Origin: Costus lasius
Lineage: Eukaryota > Streptophyta > Magnoliopsida > Zingiberales > Costaceae
Direction of reading: 5' to 3'
NCBI GenBank assembly: GCA_027563935.2
Contig: CM050453.2
Span: forward strand, 87,704,665 to 87,768,664
DNA length: 64,000 nt
In this document: positions 23,730 through 35,797 of the stretch, piece by piece
Layout: each line of letters begins with the position of its first letter
Position numbering within the stretch: the stretch's first letter is position 1
Program-made: the position numbers and the translations under genes
Notes under the pieces: model-generated
The model's input: the letters and a program-made list of their open reading frames with translations, nothing else
What the model was told of the DNA's origin: nothing
Databases searched by the model: none

Positions 23730-24112
23730 GTTAGTTGAAGTCTTTATGCTCTTCAAATTCATATAGTTTGTTAATACAATAGAAGTCCAATTGGATGGAA
23801 TGTTGGTTGAATTTCTTGGGAGACCTTGGTGGACTATGTAGCATCAATGTAGCTACTAGTAAGGTGTTGTTTGACGCAAATAATGCCACTCTTGAAAATA
23901 ATGTGGCATTGATGCATGGCTAATTGTGGCAATTATGTCATTTTTTTTTTTATGTGGGATCGATATTCTATAGTTTAGACCCCTAGAATAATAATTAAAA
24001 TGAATTAAGAGAGTGAGAGCAAGAGAGAGAGTTTAGAAAGAAATTAGAGAATTTGAGAGTTTAGGAGAAGTTCTAGAGCTTTAGACGTTTGGAGAGAAGT
24101 ATGAGGGATTAT
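23730..24112 (+). repeat. Promoter-side duplication, left copy
   Basis: Starts GTTAGTTGAAGTCTT immediately after the copia-A LTR and contains GGGAGACCTTGGTGGA, a GATCGATATTCTATAG block, and TTTAGACGTTTGGAGAG near the end. It aligns with 24539-24895 with small indels. Confidence 0.88.
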
Positions 24113-24538
24113 CTGCAATAGATAATCCCTAATTTTTTTTGTCTTTATGTATGTATCATCAACTTATGCTTGCTTGCTTATTTGCAATAGAAAAGTTATA
24201 TGGTTAATATTGATGAATCTCAATTCACTAATTTTATGCTTGAGCCCAAATAAGGCCCCGATGCCACGTTAGCCATTTGCAAAAGCTATTTGGCCTTTTG
24301 AGCCTCCATATATTTCATACTTTGGTTCATATAATATATGATTAATGGTGATCTTTAGCACTTCCACGACCGTAGCCATTGCTGGCCTCATAATGAGGTC
24401 ATTCGGCATACCTCACAATAGTAGATTGGAAGTCCTCCATGAATGTATATTAGGCCATCAAAACTGAGATAGCCAACTCCATCCCTATATCCTCAGTAGC
24501 TTCATCTCATTGCCTCCGTTAGGATTGCTTTGATGCAA
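24113..24538. other. Spacer between duplicated promoter blocks
   Basis: AT-rich single-copy DNA without a reading frame. It could contain SRLK-2 control elements, but none is recognisable by eye. Confidence 0.4.
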
Positions 24539-24895
24539 GTTAGTTGAAGTCTTCATGCTCTTCATATTCATATAGTTTGTTGATACAATAGAAGTCCAAT
24601 TGCGATGGAATGGAGGTTGAATTTCTTGGGAGACCTTGGTGGATTATGTAGCATTAATGCCTCTCTTTAGAAAAATGTTGCATTGATGCATGGCAATTAT
24701 CTCATATTAAGTGAGATCGATATTCTATGGTTTAGAGCCCTAGAATAATAATTAAAATGAATTAAGAGGGTGAGAGCAAGAGACAGAGAGACTTTAGAAT
24801 GAAAATGGAGAATTTGAGAGTTTAGGTGAAGTTCTAGAGCTTTAGACGTTTGGAGAGCTTATACGTATTAAATATGAGGGATTATGAATACATGT
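24539..24895 (+). repeat. Promoter-side duplication, right copy
   Basis: Second copy of the block at 23730, offset by 809 bp, ending about 100 bp before the first possible start codon of SRLK-2. The two copies differ by scattered substitutions and by a segment missing here (GTAGCTACTAGTAAGG and neighbours). Confidence 0.88.
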
Positions 24896-24999
24896 GCCTG
24901 CTTCTAAATGTAGAGTAATCATATACTAGAAATCCATTGCTTTGTTATTCAGGGATCATAATCAAAGATGGGCGGTAAATACATATCACGTTGTTGTCC

Positions 25000-25047
25000 A
25001 TGGTTTTCACTCTGTTCAAACTGCTACTCCTCCCCTATACTGCATAG
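25000..25047 (+). CDS. Possible SRLK-2 signal-peptide start, broken
   Basis: An ATG at 25000 opens MVFTLFKLLLLPYTA, a good plant signal peptide in charge and hydrophobicity, but TAG follows at 25045. The downstream lectin frame begins at 25118 after an AG, and the gap between is too short for a normal plant intron. I infer a decayed leader. Confidence 0.4.
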   Translation: MVFTLFKLLLLPYTA

Positions 25048-25117
25048 CTCAAGATTTTGGTATTTAACTATGAACCATGCCATAAATTTGAATTTCAAAG
25101 TCATTGTCTCATTGCAG

Positions 25118-26285
25118 GAGATAAATTAATAGCAAGCAATTCCATTGTGGATGATCAAACATTAGTCTCCGCTGGCGGGGTCTTTGAACTGGGTTTTTTC
25201 AGACTCGGTGTTAATAATAAAAAGTTCCTAGGAATATGGTATAAAACCATCTCACAAACTATAGTATGGGTTGCCAATAGAGACACCCCTATGCAGAACA
25301 CAGGTGGAACTCTCAATATTACTGTTGATGGAAATCTAGCCATCTTCGATAGCACTGGATTTATTGTGTGGTCAACCAACACATCCAACATCAATCCCAT
25401 GTTGCAGCTACTAGATACTGGAAATCTTGTGTTAACTGGGGGAGCCTCAAATGGCCGCATCCTTTGGCAAAGCTTTGATCATCCAACTGATACAATGCTT
25501 TCCGGCATGAAGTTAGGATTTGATTATAGAAAAAACCTTACCAAGTAACTTACCTCATGGAAAAGTGCTTTTGACCCTTCTCAAGGGAGTATGTGTCTAG
25601 AGTCGAGAATCAAGGAATCGTACAACTTCGCTTGTTGAAAGGGCCATTTGTATTTTTCGCAGTGAACCATTGATAGGAAAAGGATTCAGTGGCTGGCCAA
25701 ACATTCAAACAAATGGCATATTCCAGTTTAAGTTCACTAGAAACGAAGATGAGATGTCCTTCGGATTCAATGTTTTGGATGCTACTGTTCTAGCGAGCGC
25801 AACTTTGAATGTGAATGGAAAGGTGCAGCGCTTAACATGGACAAAAGGGAGCAGTGAGTGGAAAATTTACAGGGAGCTTCCAGCTGACCTATGTGATCAA
25901 CATGCCACATGCAGAGTCAATTGCATGTGTACCACGTCCTACTCATCTCCATGCCAATGCTTGGAGGATTTTGTTCCCAAGGGAAATGAAGAGTGGAGTA
26001 TGAGGCAGAACTCTGATGGATGCGTGAGAAGGTCAGCTTTGAATTGTTCAACGGATGGGTTTCTTTTGTTGCAGAATATAAAACTGCCAGACAGTCTGAA
26101 TGCCAGTGTCACTAATAAGCCTGCTGATGAATGTTTGAGTTGGTGCTTGAAGAATTGTTCCTACACTGCATATGCAGTGATTTAAGGCAGCAACTGTTTT
26201 ACTTGGTATGGTGATCTTATTGACATTAGACAGTTTACTAATAGGGGTGATGCGATGTACATCCGGCTTGCAGCTTCTGAAATAG
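25118..26285 (+). pseudogene. SRLK-2 exon 1: lectin, SLG and PAN regions, broken
   Basis: Encodes GDKLIASNSIVDDQTLVSAGG, VWVANRDTP and LWQSFDHPTDT of the bulb lectin, then after a stop and frameshift the GFNVLDATVLASATLN region. EGF-like Cys residues (DLCDQHATC) and a PAN domain with LNCSTDGF and CLSWCLKNCSYTAYAV follow, before a Glu-to-stop change. The exon retains its donor (GTGAATC). It preserves the Cys codon that is TGA in SRLK-1. Confidence 0.88.
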
Positions 26286-26705
26286 GTGAATCTTGTTTTG
26301 TTATCATTGCGGAAGCCAATTTTGCAAGAAATCTACAATATGAGGGAAAATTTCCAGAGATTATAAACTAAAAAGTCAATTTGTAGCTTTCCAAAATGTG
26401 GGAGCTAATTTGCAAATCTAATTAACTGCATGGAACAATTTGCAGTTAACTCTGAGAGAATAAGGGATCATATACATGTTTTTCTGAAATTGTATTCTCG
26501 TACTACATTGTGATTTTTGGAGGACTCCATAGCTATTGCAAATCTTGTATTTTGAAGTCTATGCTACAGCAACAAGCAACCAAACTATATGAACATAAAT
26601 TCCAAAAATACTAGTAACTATTCAGCAGAATATACAATTAACTGTGCCATAATGCACAATCTTTAATGGCCAAAGATGATTTTAATCATAAAAATAATCT
26701 TGCAG

Positions 26706-26819
26706 GAAGTACTGGGAAAAAGAATCCTAGTAAGATCAAGCGCATTTCTATAGCACTTGGCATTTTTTTGTTGTCTTGTTTGTCTTTAATCCTGTGGTTG
26801 AAGTGGAAAAGAAGACAAG
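26706..26819 (+). pseudogene. SRLK-2 exon 2: transmembrane segment
   Basis: Encodes a hydrophobic helix (ISIALGIFLLSCLSLILWL) and a basic WKRRQ stop-transfer. Open, with intact splice sites (TTGCAG and GTATGC). Confidence 0.85.
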
Positions 26820-27127
26820 GTATGCCCACTTTAACTTATATGCATAATCAATTTAATCTAGAGAATCAATTAGTGCACTTCTGCTCTTAAATTTGTTATT
26901 GCCCTGAGAAAAGCAATATTGAATTGATACTCTCCTTGGGACTAAAAATTATATTAGTCATATTATCAACATGTAGAATAGTTATCATAATTTTAAAACA
27001 ATTAGTACTAAATAAGAGTGCATGGATATTAAGACAGCTCAGTTTTATAATTGCAATTCAATTTAATGACAATTGTAAATTGGAAAGGAATGCAAAGCTA
27101 CTTTGATTAATTAAAATCATGAACCAG

Positions 27128-27273
27128 GCAAGCTAAAGAAGTCGCATAGCCAGAAAAACAGAGAAGATGAACTAGAGTTACCTCTATTTGATTTGCTCAC
27201 AATCAAAACAGCTACGGATAACTTCTCAAATGAAAATATAATCGGTCCCGGAGGATTTGGCCCTGTTTACAAG
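27128..27273 (+). pseudogene. SRLK-2 exon 3: juxtamembrane and glycine loop
   Basis: Open frame with [17 protein letters not shown] and [10 protein letters not shown]. The first Gly-loop variation (GPGG for GRGG) is common in this family. The donor is GTAATCTC. Confidence 0.87.
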
Positions 27274-27327
27274 GTAATCTCATCTTTTACTACAAACATA
27301 AATCTACCTAAATTGTTATAATTGCAG

Positions 27328-27538
27328 GGAAAAATGGAAGATGGAGTTGGGATTGTTGTCAAAAGGTTGTCTAAAGATTCTTACCCGGGAATAGATGAGT
27401 TCAAAATCAAAGTTCAGTTGATTGCCAAACTACAACACAAAAATCCAATTCGATTACTTGACTGTTGCACTAAGGAGGAGGAACAAATATTGGTTTATGA
27501 GTATATGCAAAACAAGAGTTTGGATTCTTTTATTTTTG
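27328..27538 (+). pseudogene. SRLK-2 exon 4: kinase N-lobe
   Basis: Open frame with IVVKRLSKDSYPG (ATP lysine kept), LIAKLQHKNPIRLLDCC and [16 protein letters not shown]. The donor GTATGACC is identical to that of SRLK-1. Confidence 0.87.
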
Positions 27539-27927
27539 GTATGACCTACTAACTTTTATTCTTTTAGTTTATATTGTGAAAATATATTAAATATAGGATT
27601 CACATCACTAGTTAAAAATTAATATGTAGGCATTCTGGCAATCTTACAAAGTACTAAATAGCCATTACTATATTATAATTTTCATTAAATTTTGAAAAAT
27701 AATACTAATACCGTATATATATAATGAATAATCAGCAGCATCACATGCATAACAAAAGTTGTTAGTAGGGGAAATTAGGATTATAAAGATAATAATCGAT
27801 ATAATAAGGGTTGTAGGATACATTTTGAGCATAAAACTCAACTTTATTATAATTTTGGTTTACATAGTAAAGGATGCAATTCATTTTTTAAGTATTCATA
27901 TTGTTATTCTGTTAGAAAGATAAGAAA

Positions 27928-28247
27928 GATCAAATTAGCTTTCACAACTATGTGTCATGCATAATCTCTCTTATTGATGTTGCTTTTGCATTGCTTCCTT
28001 CAACAAATGGTACTAGATTAAAGTTAGACATTGCATGCTCTTGTTTGGTGGCTAATCGAATCAAAACTTCATGGCAATTGCATTGAGGATCAAATCAGCT
28101 TTCACGACTATGTGTCATGCATAATCTCTCATATTGATATTGCTTTTGCATTGCTTCCTTCAACAAATGGTGCTAGATTAAAGTTAGACATTGCATGCTC
28201 TTGTTTGGTGGCTGATCGAATCAAAACTTCATGGCAATTGCATTGAA
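27928..28247 (+). repeat. 160-bp tandem direct duplication in SRLK-2 intron 4
   Basis: Two abutting copies, 27928-28087 and 28088-28247, differ by only a handful of bases and have no length difference. Both contain CTATGTGTCATGCATAATC and TTGTTTGGTGGCT. A 71-codon frame through the second copy has no recognisable domain. Confidence 0.93.
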
Positions 28248-28625
28248 ATGTTACAAGCATGCTGAGTTCATATGGTAGTTTTGCAAGCATCATATGAAAA
28301 AATGGTAGATAAGTTAATAGAAGCTTGATGGAAGCTGGGTAAATCTAAAAATTTCTTAAGAGGGCCGGCTCCCTAGAAAATGCATTCGTTTAGATGGAAG
28401 TTGGGTTTGAATACGAAGTACAAGCATCACATGTAACTAGGTAGTAGAAAAAGTGCTAGAAATTATCTTGCAAACTATGAAGAATCAGAAGCTTAACGTG
28501 CAACTAGGTAAATCTCTCCATTTCGTCTATAAGGATAGGGCTACGATGGTAATAACAATGATGTTAAAATATGATAGTAGGGGAGATGCTTAGTAGCTTC
28601 CCATGAGTTCATGAAGGTAGCTTTT
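28248..28625. other. Intron DNA without recognisable features
   Basis: AT-rich intron sequence between the 160-bp duplication and a gypsy LTR. No credible frame or repeat is seen. Confidence 0.5.
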
Positions 28626-28882
28626 TGTTACGACTCCGGCCCGCCCTCCCATTTGGAGGGTTTATTCGCGCCAAACTGGGTCTGGGTCCAGTTCGGTTCA
28701 GGGGAAAGGAATTGCGTGAAATCTGTATTAGGGCTGAGAGGAGGGGAGGTTAGGGTTATGCTTGTTTTGTTATCCTAGACGTCTGCGACGTTGTTCTCGC
28801 CGGAATACCCGGCTGAGGTTGTTTTCTTGCAAGGGTTCTCTTTCGATCGTTAATTTCTCTACCTTTTGATAGTTCCATAACA
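28626..28882 (+). repeat. Chromovirus-like 5' LTR (257 bp)
   Basis: Begins TGTTACGACTCCGGCC and ends GTTCCATAACA, with TG/CA termini and a short inverted end (TGTTA/TAACA). It is directly followed by a candidate primer site ATTGGTCCGACC. There is no partner LTR in the window. Confidence 0.65.
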
Positions 28883-29250
28883 ATTGGTCCGACCTGCCGG
28901 ATCCGAGGCGGAAGTCCAAGGGGAAGTTTGAGATCTGACGGGCTCGTGAAGGCGGAAGGAGGCCACGTTCTGTTGCAGGCAGGCCTTGCAGCTGAGCGCT
29001 GCCCGTGCTTCGTGCGAAGTGGGCAGCCGGTGAAGGCGGAAGGCGTCCACCTAGGCACGCGGAAGGAGGACACGGGCTCGTTTTTGGGGCTCGGTAGGGG
29101 CAGCGGACGATCGGCGGAGGGCGTCAGCTAGTGGACACGCAGAAGGAGGACGCGGCGAACGGAGGACATTCGTGAGCGCCGGTTGAGCAGTCCACTGGTC
29201 TTGGCTGCAGGTGCAGTGTGACGATTGAAGGAGGGGCGCGGCGGTGACCA

Positions 29251-30126
29251 ATGGCATCAACAAGGAGCGAGACGCGGCTGGAACACCTGGAGAAGTCTTT
29301 GGCGGATCTACAAGTTACCATGGCGGCAGTACAAGCAGATCTCCAATTAGCTGGGGAGGATCACCGACTGGAGGTGCTAGCCTTAGCCGATGAAAGGCGG
29401 CTAGCTGTGGATGAGCACTGCTAGCATCAGGAGGAGATAGTGGAACTAAATCGTCGCCATACCGAGATGGACCGTCGTCTCGACACTTTGGATGTAATGC
29501 GTAATATATTGACGGACCTGGCAAAGGAAAGAAGGACGGAGCATACGGCGATTCACTATGTAGCAGGGGGGTCTAGGGGAGCTCGAGGCCCGAAAGAAGT
29601 GACAGATGTTCCCGATGGCAGGAACGATCCTTATCGCCCGCCCCGCATGCGGGAGGAACAATGGTCACCGGCTGAACCAGGCTTAGGCCAACAATCCACC
29701 GGCCCCCACAACGAGGTGAGACGCTATGGAGGCGGTCGAACAAGTGGCTCCATCGACCATGAATCGATGGGAAGTGAGGACCGCCGCATGCTACACAGGC
29801 GTGTAGAACTTCCCACTTTTGACGGCAATGATCCAGTCGGATGGACAGCCAAGGCCGAGCAGTATTTTGACATCCAAGGAACAACGGAGGACTATAAGAT
29901 ACCCTTAGCCTTCATCAGCATGGAGGGTCTGGTGAATCACCGGTTCCGTTGGCTGAGACGGAGGATCCCTAACATCACTTGGGAGGGGTTGAAGCTGGAA
30001 TTGGTGCAACGATACTGTGATTACCCTGCCACCAATGCGTATGAACGACTTGCGGCGATTGAGCAGGGCCACCAAACTGTAACCGAATATATCACGGCGT
30101 ATGAAGAAATAGTAAGCATAGCCTAG
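29251..30126 (+). pseudogene. Chromovirus-like gag, N-terminal part with one stop
   Basis: From the ATG at 29251 (MASTRSETRLEHLEKSLADL) the frame has a charged coiled-coil-like N-terminus, a TAG at 29422, and then the retrotransposon gag domain. Visible motifs are VELPTFDGNDPVGWTAKAEQYF, VNHRFRWLRRR, LVQRYCD and YERLAAIEQG. It ends where the element is cut, inside a 30-bp sequence that recurs 78 bp downstream. Capsid C-terminus, zinc knuckle and pol are absent. Confidence 0.82.
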
Positions 30127-30214
30127 CACTACATTAGTTTCTTGTGATATGAGTAGTAACATTATAATATCATTATAATGTTATAAATAGTAAGCATAGC
30201 CTAGCACTACATTA
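30107..30214 (+). repeat. 30-bp direct repeat at the gag breakpoint
   Basis: AAATAGTAAGCATAGCCTAG plus ten further bases occurs at 30107-30136 and again, identical, at 30185-30214. The first copy overlaps the end of gag. This looks like templated filler at a repaired break. Confidence 0.9.
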
Positions 30215-30216
30215 TT

Positions 30217-30952
30217 GTAACCTAAGTCATAAAAATATTAAGATTCAACATAATCTTTTTATGATAATATTCTTGTAAAGTTTAATCTCAACGTCCTTGA
30301 AATCTAGATGGATCATAAGTTATGGAATATGTCATGGTTGCATAGTTCAATTACTATTTGAACATGGCCATATATTTTATTCTCACTTGATTAAGGTGCC
30401 ATTATACCAACACTCCTATTATATAAAAGAGATAATTTTTCTCTTGATCACTCATATTCCTTTATGATTAATGATATACCCAATTACATCATTTATGGTC
30501 ATACAATTATGGGTGACATTTGACTATATGAAAGTATATAACTAGCAATGTTGAAATCTAGGGTGACATCAAGTCTAAGGATCACATACACAAAATGTTT
30601 TACACTCATATAACAATCCACGCAATATTCTCATGGTCACTCTATCCAATATATTGTTCTCGAATATACTCACGTGTTGACTTGATATCTCATATAATAA
30701 GAACTCTTTGTCATTAGTCACTAGTCTCAATACATTATTAATTTCAATCTATAATATTACTTGACTTTGGGACATTTGAAAATAATTATATTATTCAAGG
30801 GATATTATTATAATTAATTTTATTATGTAGATATCAAGTAAATATAATAATAATAATAATAATAATATCTTGATTAAAAATATAAATATGAACAAGATAA
30901 AATGTATGCTAAAACTATCATCTTATGTTGGGTCTTTAGGGCATACTCAACA
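30217..30952 (-). repeat. Probable copia-type LTR fragment, minus strand
   Basis: The right end, read on the minus strand, starts TGTTGAGTATGCCCTAAAGACCC, a typical copia LTR opening. The interior has phrases such as CAAGTCTAAGGATCA shared with the copia-A LTR (23335). It includes an (AAT)n run near 30846. No primer site or coding region is attached. Confidence 0.45.
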
Positions 30953-31249
30953 TATATGTCCATGAAGTTTGACAATCACTATAACTTTAAATTAATAGAT
31001 CCAACAACCTCAGTCTCATGTATGTGTAAATGACTGTGCTCATGGCTCAATATACAATTATTTTGTTCTTAGTTCCCACTTTATTTTGGATAATAAAAGT
31101 AAATTATTGCATATAATTTTACCAAAATAGGGTGTCATGCACTTAATATTTTTCTAGACACTCAAGTATGATAAATCGCGATGGTTATTGTATGCAAATG
31201 ATAGTATCTCTTAACAAATAATGTAACAATGAAGAAATTGTTATCGTAG

Positions 31250-32309
31250 GTTCAGATTTCTCTACTTATCATAATTTAACTTCTTAGTAAAGGAGGTCCT
31301 AGGATGCCCCTAAAATAGGGTTCATCCAATACTGACCTCTAAAGTAGCACATGGTACCTTAAAAACTATAGAAAATAAGGGAATTGTAGAATAGACATGG
31401 AGGTCAATTGGATCTTAATTTCAATAATGGATTTATTAGAGGACAATGCTCAATGAAATTCATCCTCCATTAGGTAGTTATTTGGACCTCACTGTTCTAG
31501 AGCTATCTCAAAGCCCTTAAGCTAGCATGATATACCTAGGAAAAATAATAAAGTTTAAGGAACACTTCTTTATAGGGCTTTAGGTATTGTCAACACATAT
31601 CAGTTTGCCATGGTGCTAGTAAATGAATAGACCTGATTCTTTTTGTTAAAATTCAAGACCACTAGTATAAAACAACATTCAAAACCTTGTTCTTTTGAGT
31701 CTAGACAAAATCCTTCCATCCTAAGAGTTAGTCTATGGGGTTCTTGGTGATTACATTTGTTAGCACTACAGATCAAAATGTCATCAAAATATATATTAAA
31801 AAATTGACCTAGATATAGGCTAAGAATGTGATGCATGACTTTCTTAGAAGTGGAGGGGCATGGCCAAAAGGCATTAGTAGCCACGCTTGTAGACCATCTT
31901 TTATCTTAAAAGCTATCTTTCACTTTTGTCCCAATTCAAAACCATCTAAGCAGATCTAACATATCATCTAGCATGGATAGGAAAGTGATATTTGATTATT
32001 AGCTCTACAATAGATGTATATACCATCCTTCTTTAGATTAAGTAGGGTTGATATGGCACAAGGACTTACATTTTCTTGAATGGTTTTATGCAAGTGTTCA
32101 TTGAATTGTTATTTGAGTTCAGTATGTTTTGCATGGTTCATTTTAGGATGGTTAAATATCCTAAAGGATAATTGCAGTTAATGCTTAACTCCACATGTCT
32201 TGGTGAAGATGACCTCAACGGCGTCAGAGCTAAAAGAGAATAACACTTTCCTAATGTCATAACCTATTCTTGATTCAGGCAAGCATCAAATTCATGTCCT
32301 CTTAAGCAT
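31250..32309 (-). pseudogene. Decayed Ty3/gypsy reverse transcriptase remnant
   Basis: A minus-strand frame at 31600-31884 contains a reverse-transcriptase core (HHILSLYLGQFFNIYFDDILICS), with the YxDD catalytic motif as YFDDI. The surrounding sequence carries stops and indels. It appears to continue beyond the copia-B insertion at 32315. Confidence 0.6.
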
Positions 32310-32314
32310 CACAA

Positions 32315-34318
32315 TGTTGGTGTATATGCCCTAGGACCTAGTTTTGGTCCATCTTTGTACTACTTGACTCTGATATTCATATATCTTTCTAGCATTGTCG
32401 TTATCATTGTTTGTCTACACCTGCGATTGTGTACTTACATGATAATGTCCCTGGAGACAGATTGGATCTGTGCTCGAACTATAATCCCCAGTCGATGTAC
32501 CTTAGTGGATATGGGACAGCTATGGTACTTGTGAGACTGGTATGTGGGCTGGTTAGGCACGTGGTGCTAACGCAGACACATGGGTATATCATTAGAGGAT
32601 ATACTGGATAGACCCGCTATGAGGCTATGACTTGGTGTCATGAGTTATCCTCATAAGTGACAGGAGATGCATTGATCCCTTGACTTGAGGTCATTGATCA
32701 CTCTATATGGTTAGGGACTTGCTTTGATATAACCTAACACCTTGCCGTAGCTGGGAGGTCATAACGGTTGTTATTGAGCATGTCACGACCCATATGAGAA
32801 GATCAATGGACAAACATAGGATTTGCCCCTTCCCTAGGGAAGTATGATATCCATGGAGCTCCTTTATGGTTCTATGACTGAGAGTGTATGGCCATACCCA
32901 GGTGAGAACCTATTTTAGTCATAGCCATGTGATTGGATGAAAACAAGTGGTGACACACTTGTCTAATCGGATATCAGTTCGGCAAAGAGACTGTAATGCA
33001 TCTGTACCTAGTTGCGATGATGGGGATGTCGATGTCGATATCCATTCCAATGACCTGGGTAGCAGCGATGTACTGCTAGGTGCCACTCACTGCTTGTGAT
33101 GACCTCAGGTCAGCACTGCCAGCGTCAGAGGAACCTACAGGGTCGCACACCTTGATACTTGAGTTCTCGTATTGATCGGGAAGCCTTATGATCGAGTTAT
33201 TGGATAACTCGGATCTAATTGGGAGATTTCATCAGCGCCAATGGGCCTGATGAGATGGAAGAATATTATTGGAGCCAAACTTCATTTTTGGCAGGTTGAC
33301 CCGTATTTGACCATGGTTGGTCACATTTGGATTAGGGTTGCATTGGATTGGATCCAAGTGCTTAATCAACCCATGTAATGGAGTTTGGGCTAGCTCATTA
33401 TCCAATGAGGCCCAATGATAAGTTGTCATGAAGAGGCAATAGGCTAAAAGGGTATAATGGGGAGGAAGCCAAGCCCATTGGCGCCTAAGGGGCATAATGG
33501 GGTTTGGATGGCAAATTTGCTTCATTAAGGAAGCTTTATGCGCCTAGCCCTCTCCCATTGATAGTGTGAATGCATTAAGGCATTGCTTGGGGCGCAAGGC
33601 TAGGCCTTGGCGCACAAGGCAAGGCTAGGCCTTGGCGCACAAGGCAAGGCTTGGTAGTTTATGGAAAGGTTGAATGAGGTTTATGGTAAAGTCTTGGAGA
33701 CTTTCCTTACCTCATACCTTCTCATCCAAGCCATACACTTGTCATGATCTCAACCCTTGCCCTAACCGCCTCTAGGTCTTTATAAGTGACCCTAGCCGCC
33801 CCCTCTTGAGAGGTTACAATCCTTAGAGGCGTGACAACAAGAGGAGGGGCGAAAGCAAGGGCTTGAAGGGCGACAACACCAAGAAGTGGCGCATCCTCTT
33901 CCTTCCAAGCCCTAGCCGCAAGCTTCTTCCTTCTCTCTTGATGCAAGGAACTTGATGCTGGGCGGTTTCCTTCTCCTTCATCCTTCTTCATCTTTGGCGC
34001 ATCTACCTTGGAGGTGGTGCATACTTTGAAGAAGGAGCACAAGGCTTGGATCTTCTTCCCGAGGCTAGCACCGGGCGTGGAAGAAGAGAACTCAAGAGAT
34101 CCGTGTGTGTGAGACTGCAGAGGGCGCACACTTGGGCGCCTACATCGGCATCGCTCTACATTGCTCTTAACGTATTTCCTAACTCATCGTGTCGACTCCC
34201 TTGCTTGCGATCTTCACTGGGTTTTTGGGACCGGCCTGTTTCGGGGACATTCTTCCGCTGCGAAAAATGTATGTCTATAAGTCTGAAAATTGTAAAATGT
34301 CCCCGGGGTTTCCCAACA
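32315..34318 (+). repeat. Copia-B 5' LTR (2004 bp)
   Basis: Starts TGTTGGTGTATATGC and ends GGTTTCCCAACA. It carries a 25-bp unit (CTAGGCCTTGGCGCACAAGG...) twice near 33600, where the 3' LTR has it once. That difference accounts exactly for the 25-bp length difference. Confidence 0.93.
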
Positions 34319-34319
34319 G

Positions 34320-34332
34320 TGGTATCAAAGCG
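34320..34332 (+). promoter_or_regulatory. Copia-B primer binding site, tRNA-Met type
   Basis: TGGTATCAAAGCG follows the LTR after one base. It differs from the canonical TGGTATCAGAGC by one base. Confidence 0.88.
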
Positions 34333-35457
34333 ACTTGCAAGACTCGAACGATGTTTTATGCTTTTCTTTCATGCTCACATGCCATATCTCTATTTTCGTA
34401 AATAGCATGATGCATGGCAAACAATTTTTCTAAGTAAGAAAAATTGAGGTTTCTTGTTTCTATCATCCTCTCAATCTCTTTTGGAATTTTTGGACTATTT
34501 TTCTTGTTTGATTTAAAGATCAAAGGCGCACGTAATTTTGTCAAGTAGGACGGGCATTGTGTCTTCGGACTGGCCAAGTCTCTTGATCTAACAAAATTGC
34601 CAGCCGAAAGGATCTCTGAAATCATCATAAAAAATAAATCGCAATAAACCAAAAGATTTGTGAGAAGAAGATGAGAAAAAGAGACTAGTTTTATGAAAAA
34701 GTAAAATTTCAGATTTTATGTTTTTCATGAGCATGTAGAATTGCATGAGTAAATACCTTGATTGTGCATGATGTTGTGATCATTAGTCAAGCCCCCTTTT
34801 GCATGCCTGCGATGTATCCTCGTGAGGCCTGCGTGCCGCTTTTCTTTTTGCTTTTGACTAAGAAGAAGATTAGGGTGGCGCATGTACTTGGATAGTGGCG
34901 CAACAAGCATCAAAGAAAGAGGCGCAAGCCTGCTTAGTGGGGCAAGTTAGGCTTGGCCAAACCCTTGGGTTTGAGAGCTAGCTAACTTGGCTTCTTGCAT
35001 TGTCGCGCATCCTCATTGGAGGAAGACCATGGCATTGGCCGAACCTATGGGGAACTTTGAAAGTGTACCTCTAGGGTTTGAGAGCTAAACCATGAGAGAA
35101 GGACCTTGGAGCCAACCTTGAAGTTCAAGCTAGAGGTCGGCTACGCTAGGTCTAGTCTTTGGGGCTTGAGTTCTAGGACAAGAGTTGAACCTATTTCATG
35201 GCATGGATTGGTTCAATGTCTTGAATAGGATATGATCACATCATCCTTTACTGCTTTTATTATTATCTGCAGAAGCATGCCTGAAATGTTTTACCGTTAT
35301 GTTATCACTATAGGATTGTATGCCTGTAATGATAGACATAAGATAAAACTGAGATGATGAGACCTTAAACAAAAACCCTCAATTAAAATATCAAGTCTGG
35401 TAGCCTTCTAACGCGTAGCCCTCACTAAGCTATCGATCAGTAGAGTTGTGAACTGTT

Positions 35458-35473
35458 TCCCACCCTTGTGGGA
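35458..35473 (+). other. Copia-B leader hairpin 1
   Basis: TCCCAC-CCTT-GTGGGA is a perfect six-pair stem with a four-base loop. Confidence 0.7.
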
Positions 35474-35781
35474 CACACCTACTTATCTTTAGAAAGTGCG
35501 AGGTGGCAATGGTTTCCCCAGTCCAGTTTTAACCTGGGCATGCCTTCGCAAGGAAACTCGTTGGCCCTGGGCATAACGGTTAGGGATGGACTTGACTAGA
35601 AGTTCACATGTGCTGGGCACATGGTGAAAGTCTAGAGGCATCGTTGAGAGGTAAGGGTTTCATGTTGTATCCAAACCCTCGCTGGACATGAAATGCCTGG
35701 ACTGTCTCAATAAGGGGAATTGCTTGGAGCAATCGGCCAGCGCGCCCACCTTAGGAAACATGGGTCACTTTGTGCATCTCA

Positions 35782-35797
35782 TCCCACCCTCGTGGGA
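35782..35797 (+). other. Copia-B leader hairpin 2
   Basis: TCCCAC-CCTC-GTGGGA is a perfect six-pair stem, 178 nt before the gag ATG. It is flanked by GTGCATCTCA on the left and CGCGAAG on the right, contexts also recognisable in copia-C. Confidence 0.72.

Larger units (their letters stand above)
28626..30126 (+). mobile_element. Ty3/gypsy chromovirus-like fragment: LTR, leader and gag
   Basis: A GC-rich island in AT-rich intron DNA. A 257-bp LTR (TGTTACGACTCC ... CCATAACA) is followed by a TGGTCCGACC sequence in primer-site position, a leader, and a gag frame. Everything after the middle of gag is missing, with no 3' LTR. The short LTR and the gag type suggest the chromoviral side of Ty3/gypsy; the lineage is not certain. 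Confidence 0.75.

Noticed and set aside
29051..29263. GC-rich antisense ORFs around the chromovirus-like leader
   Set aside because: Shadows of the leader and gag on the other strand; no motif.
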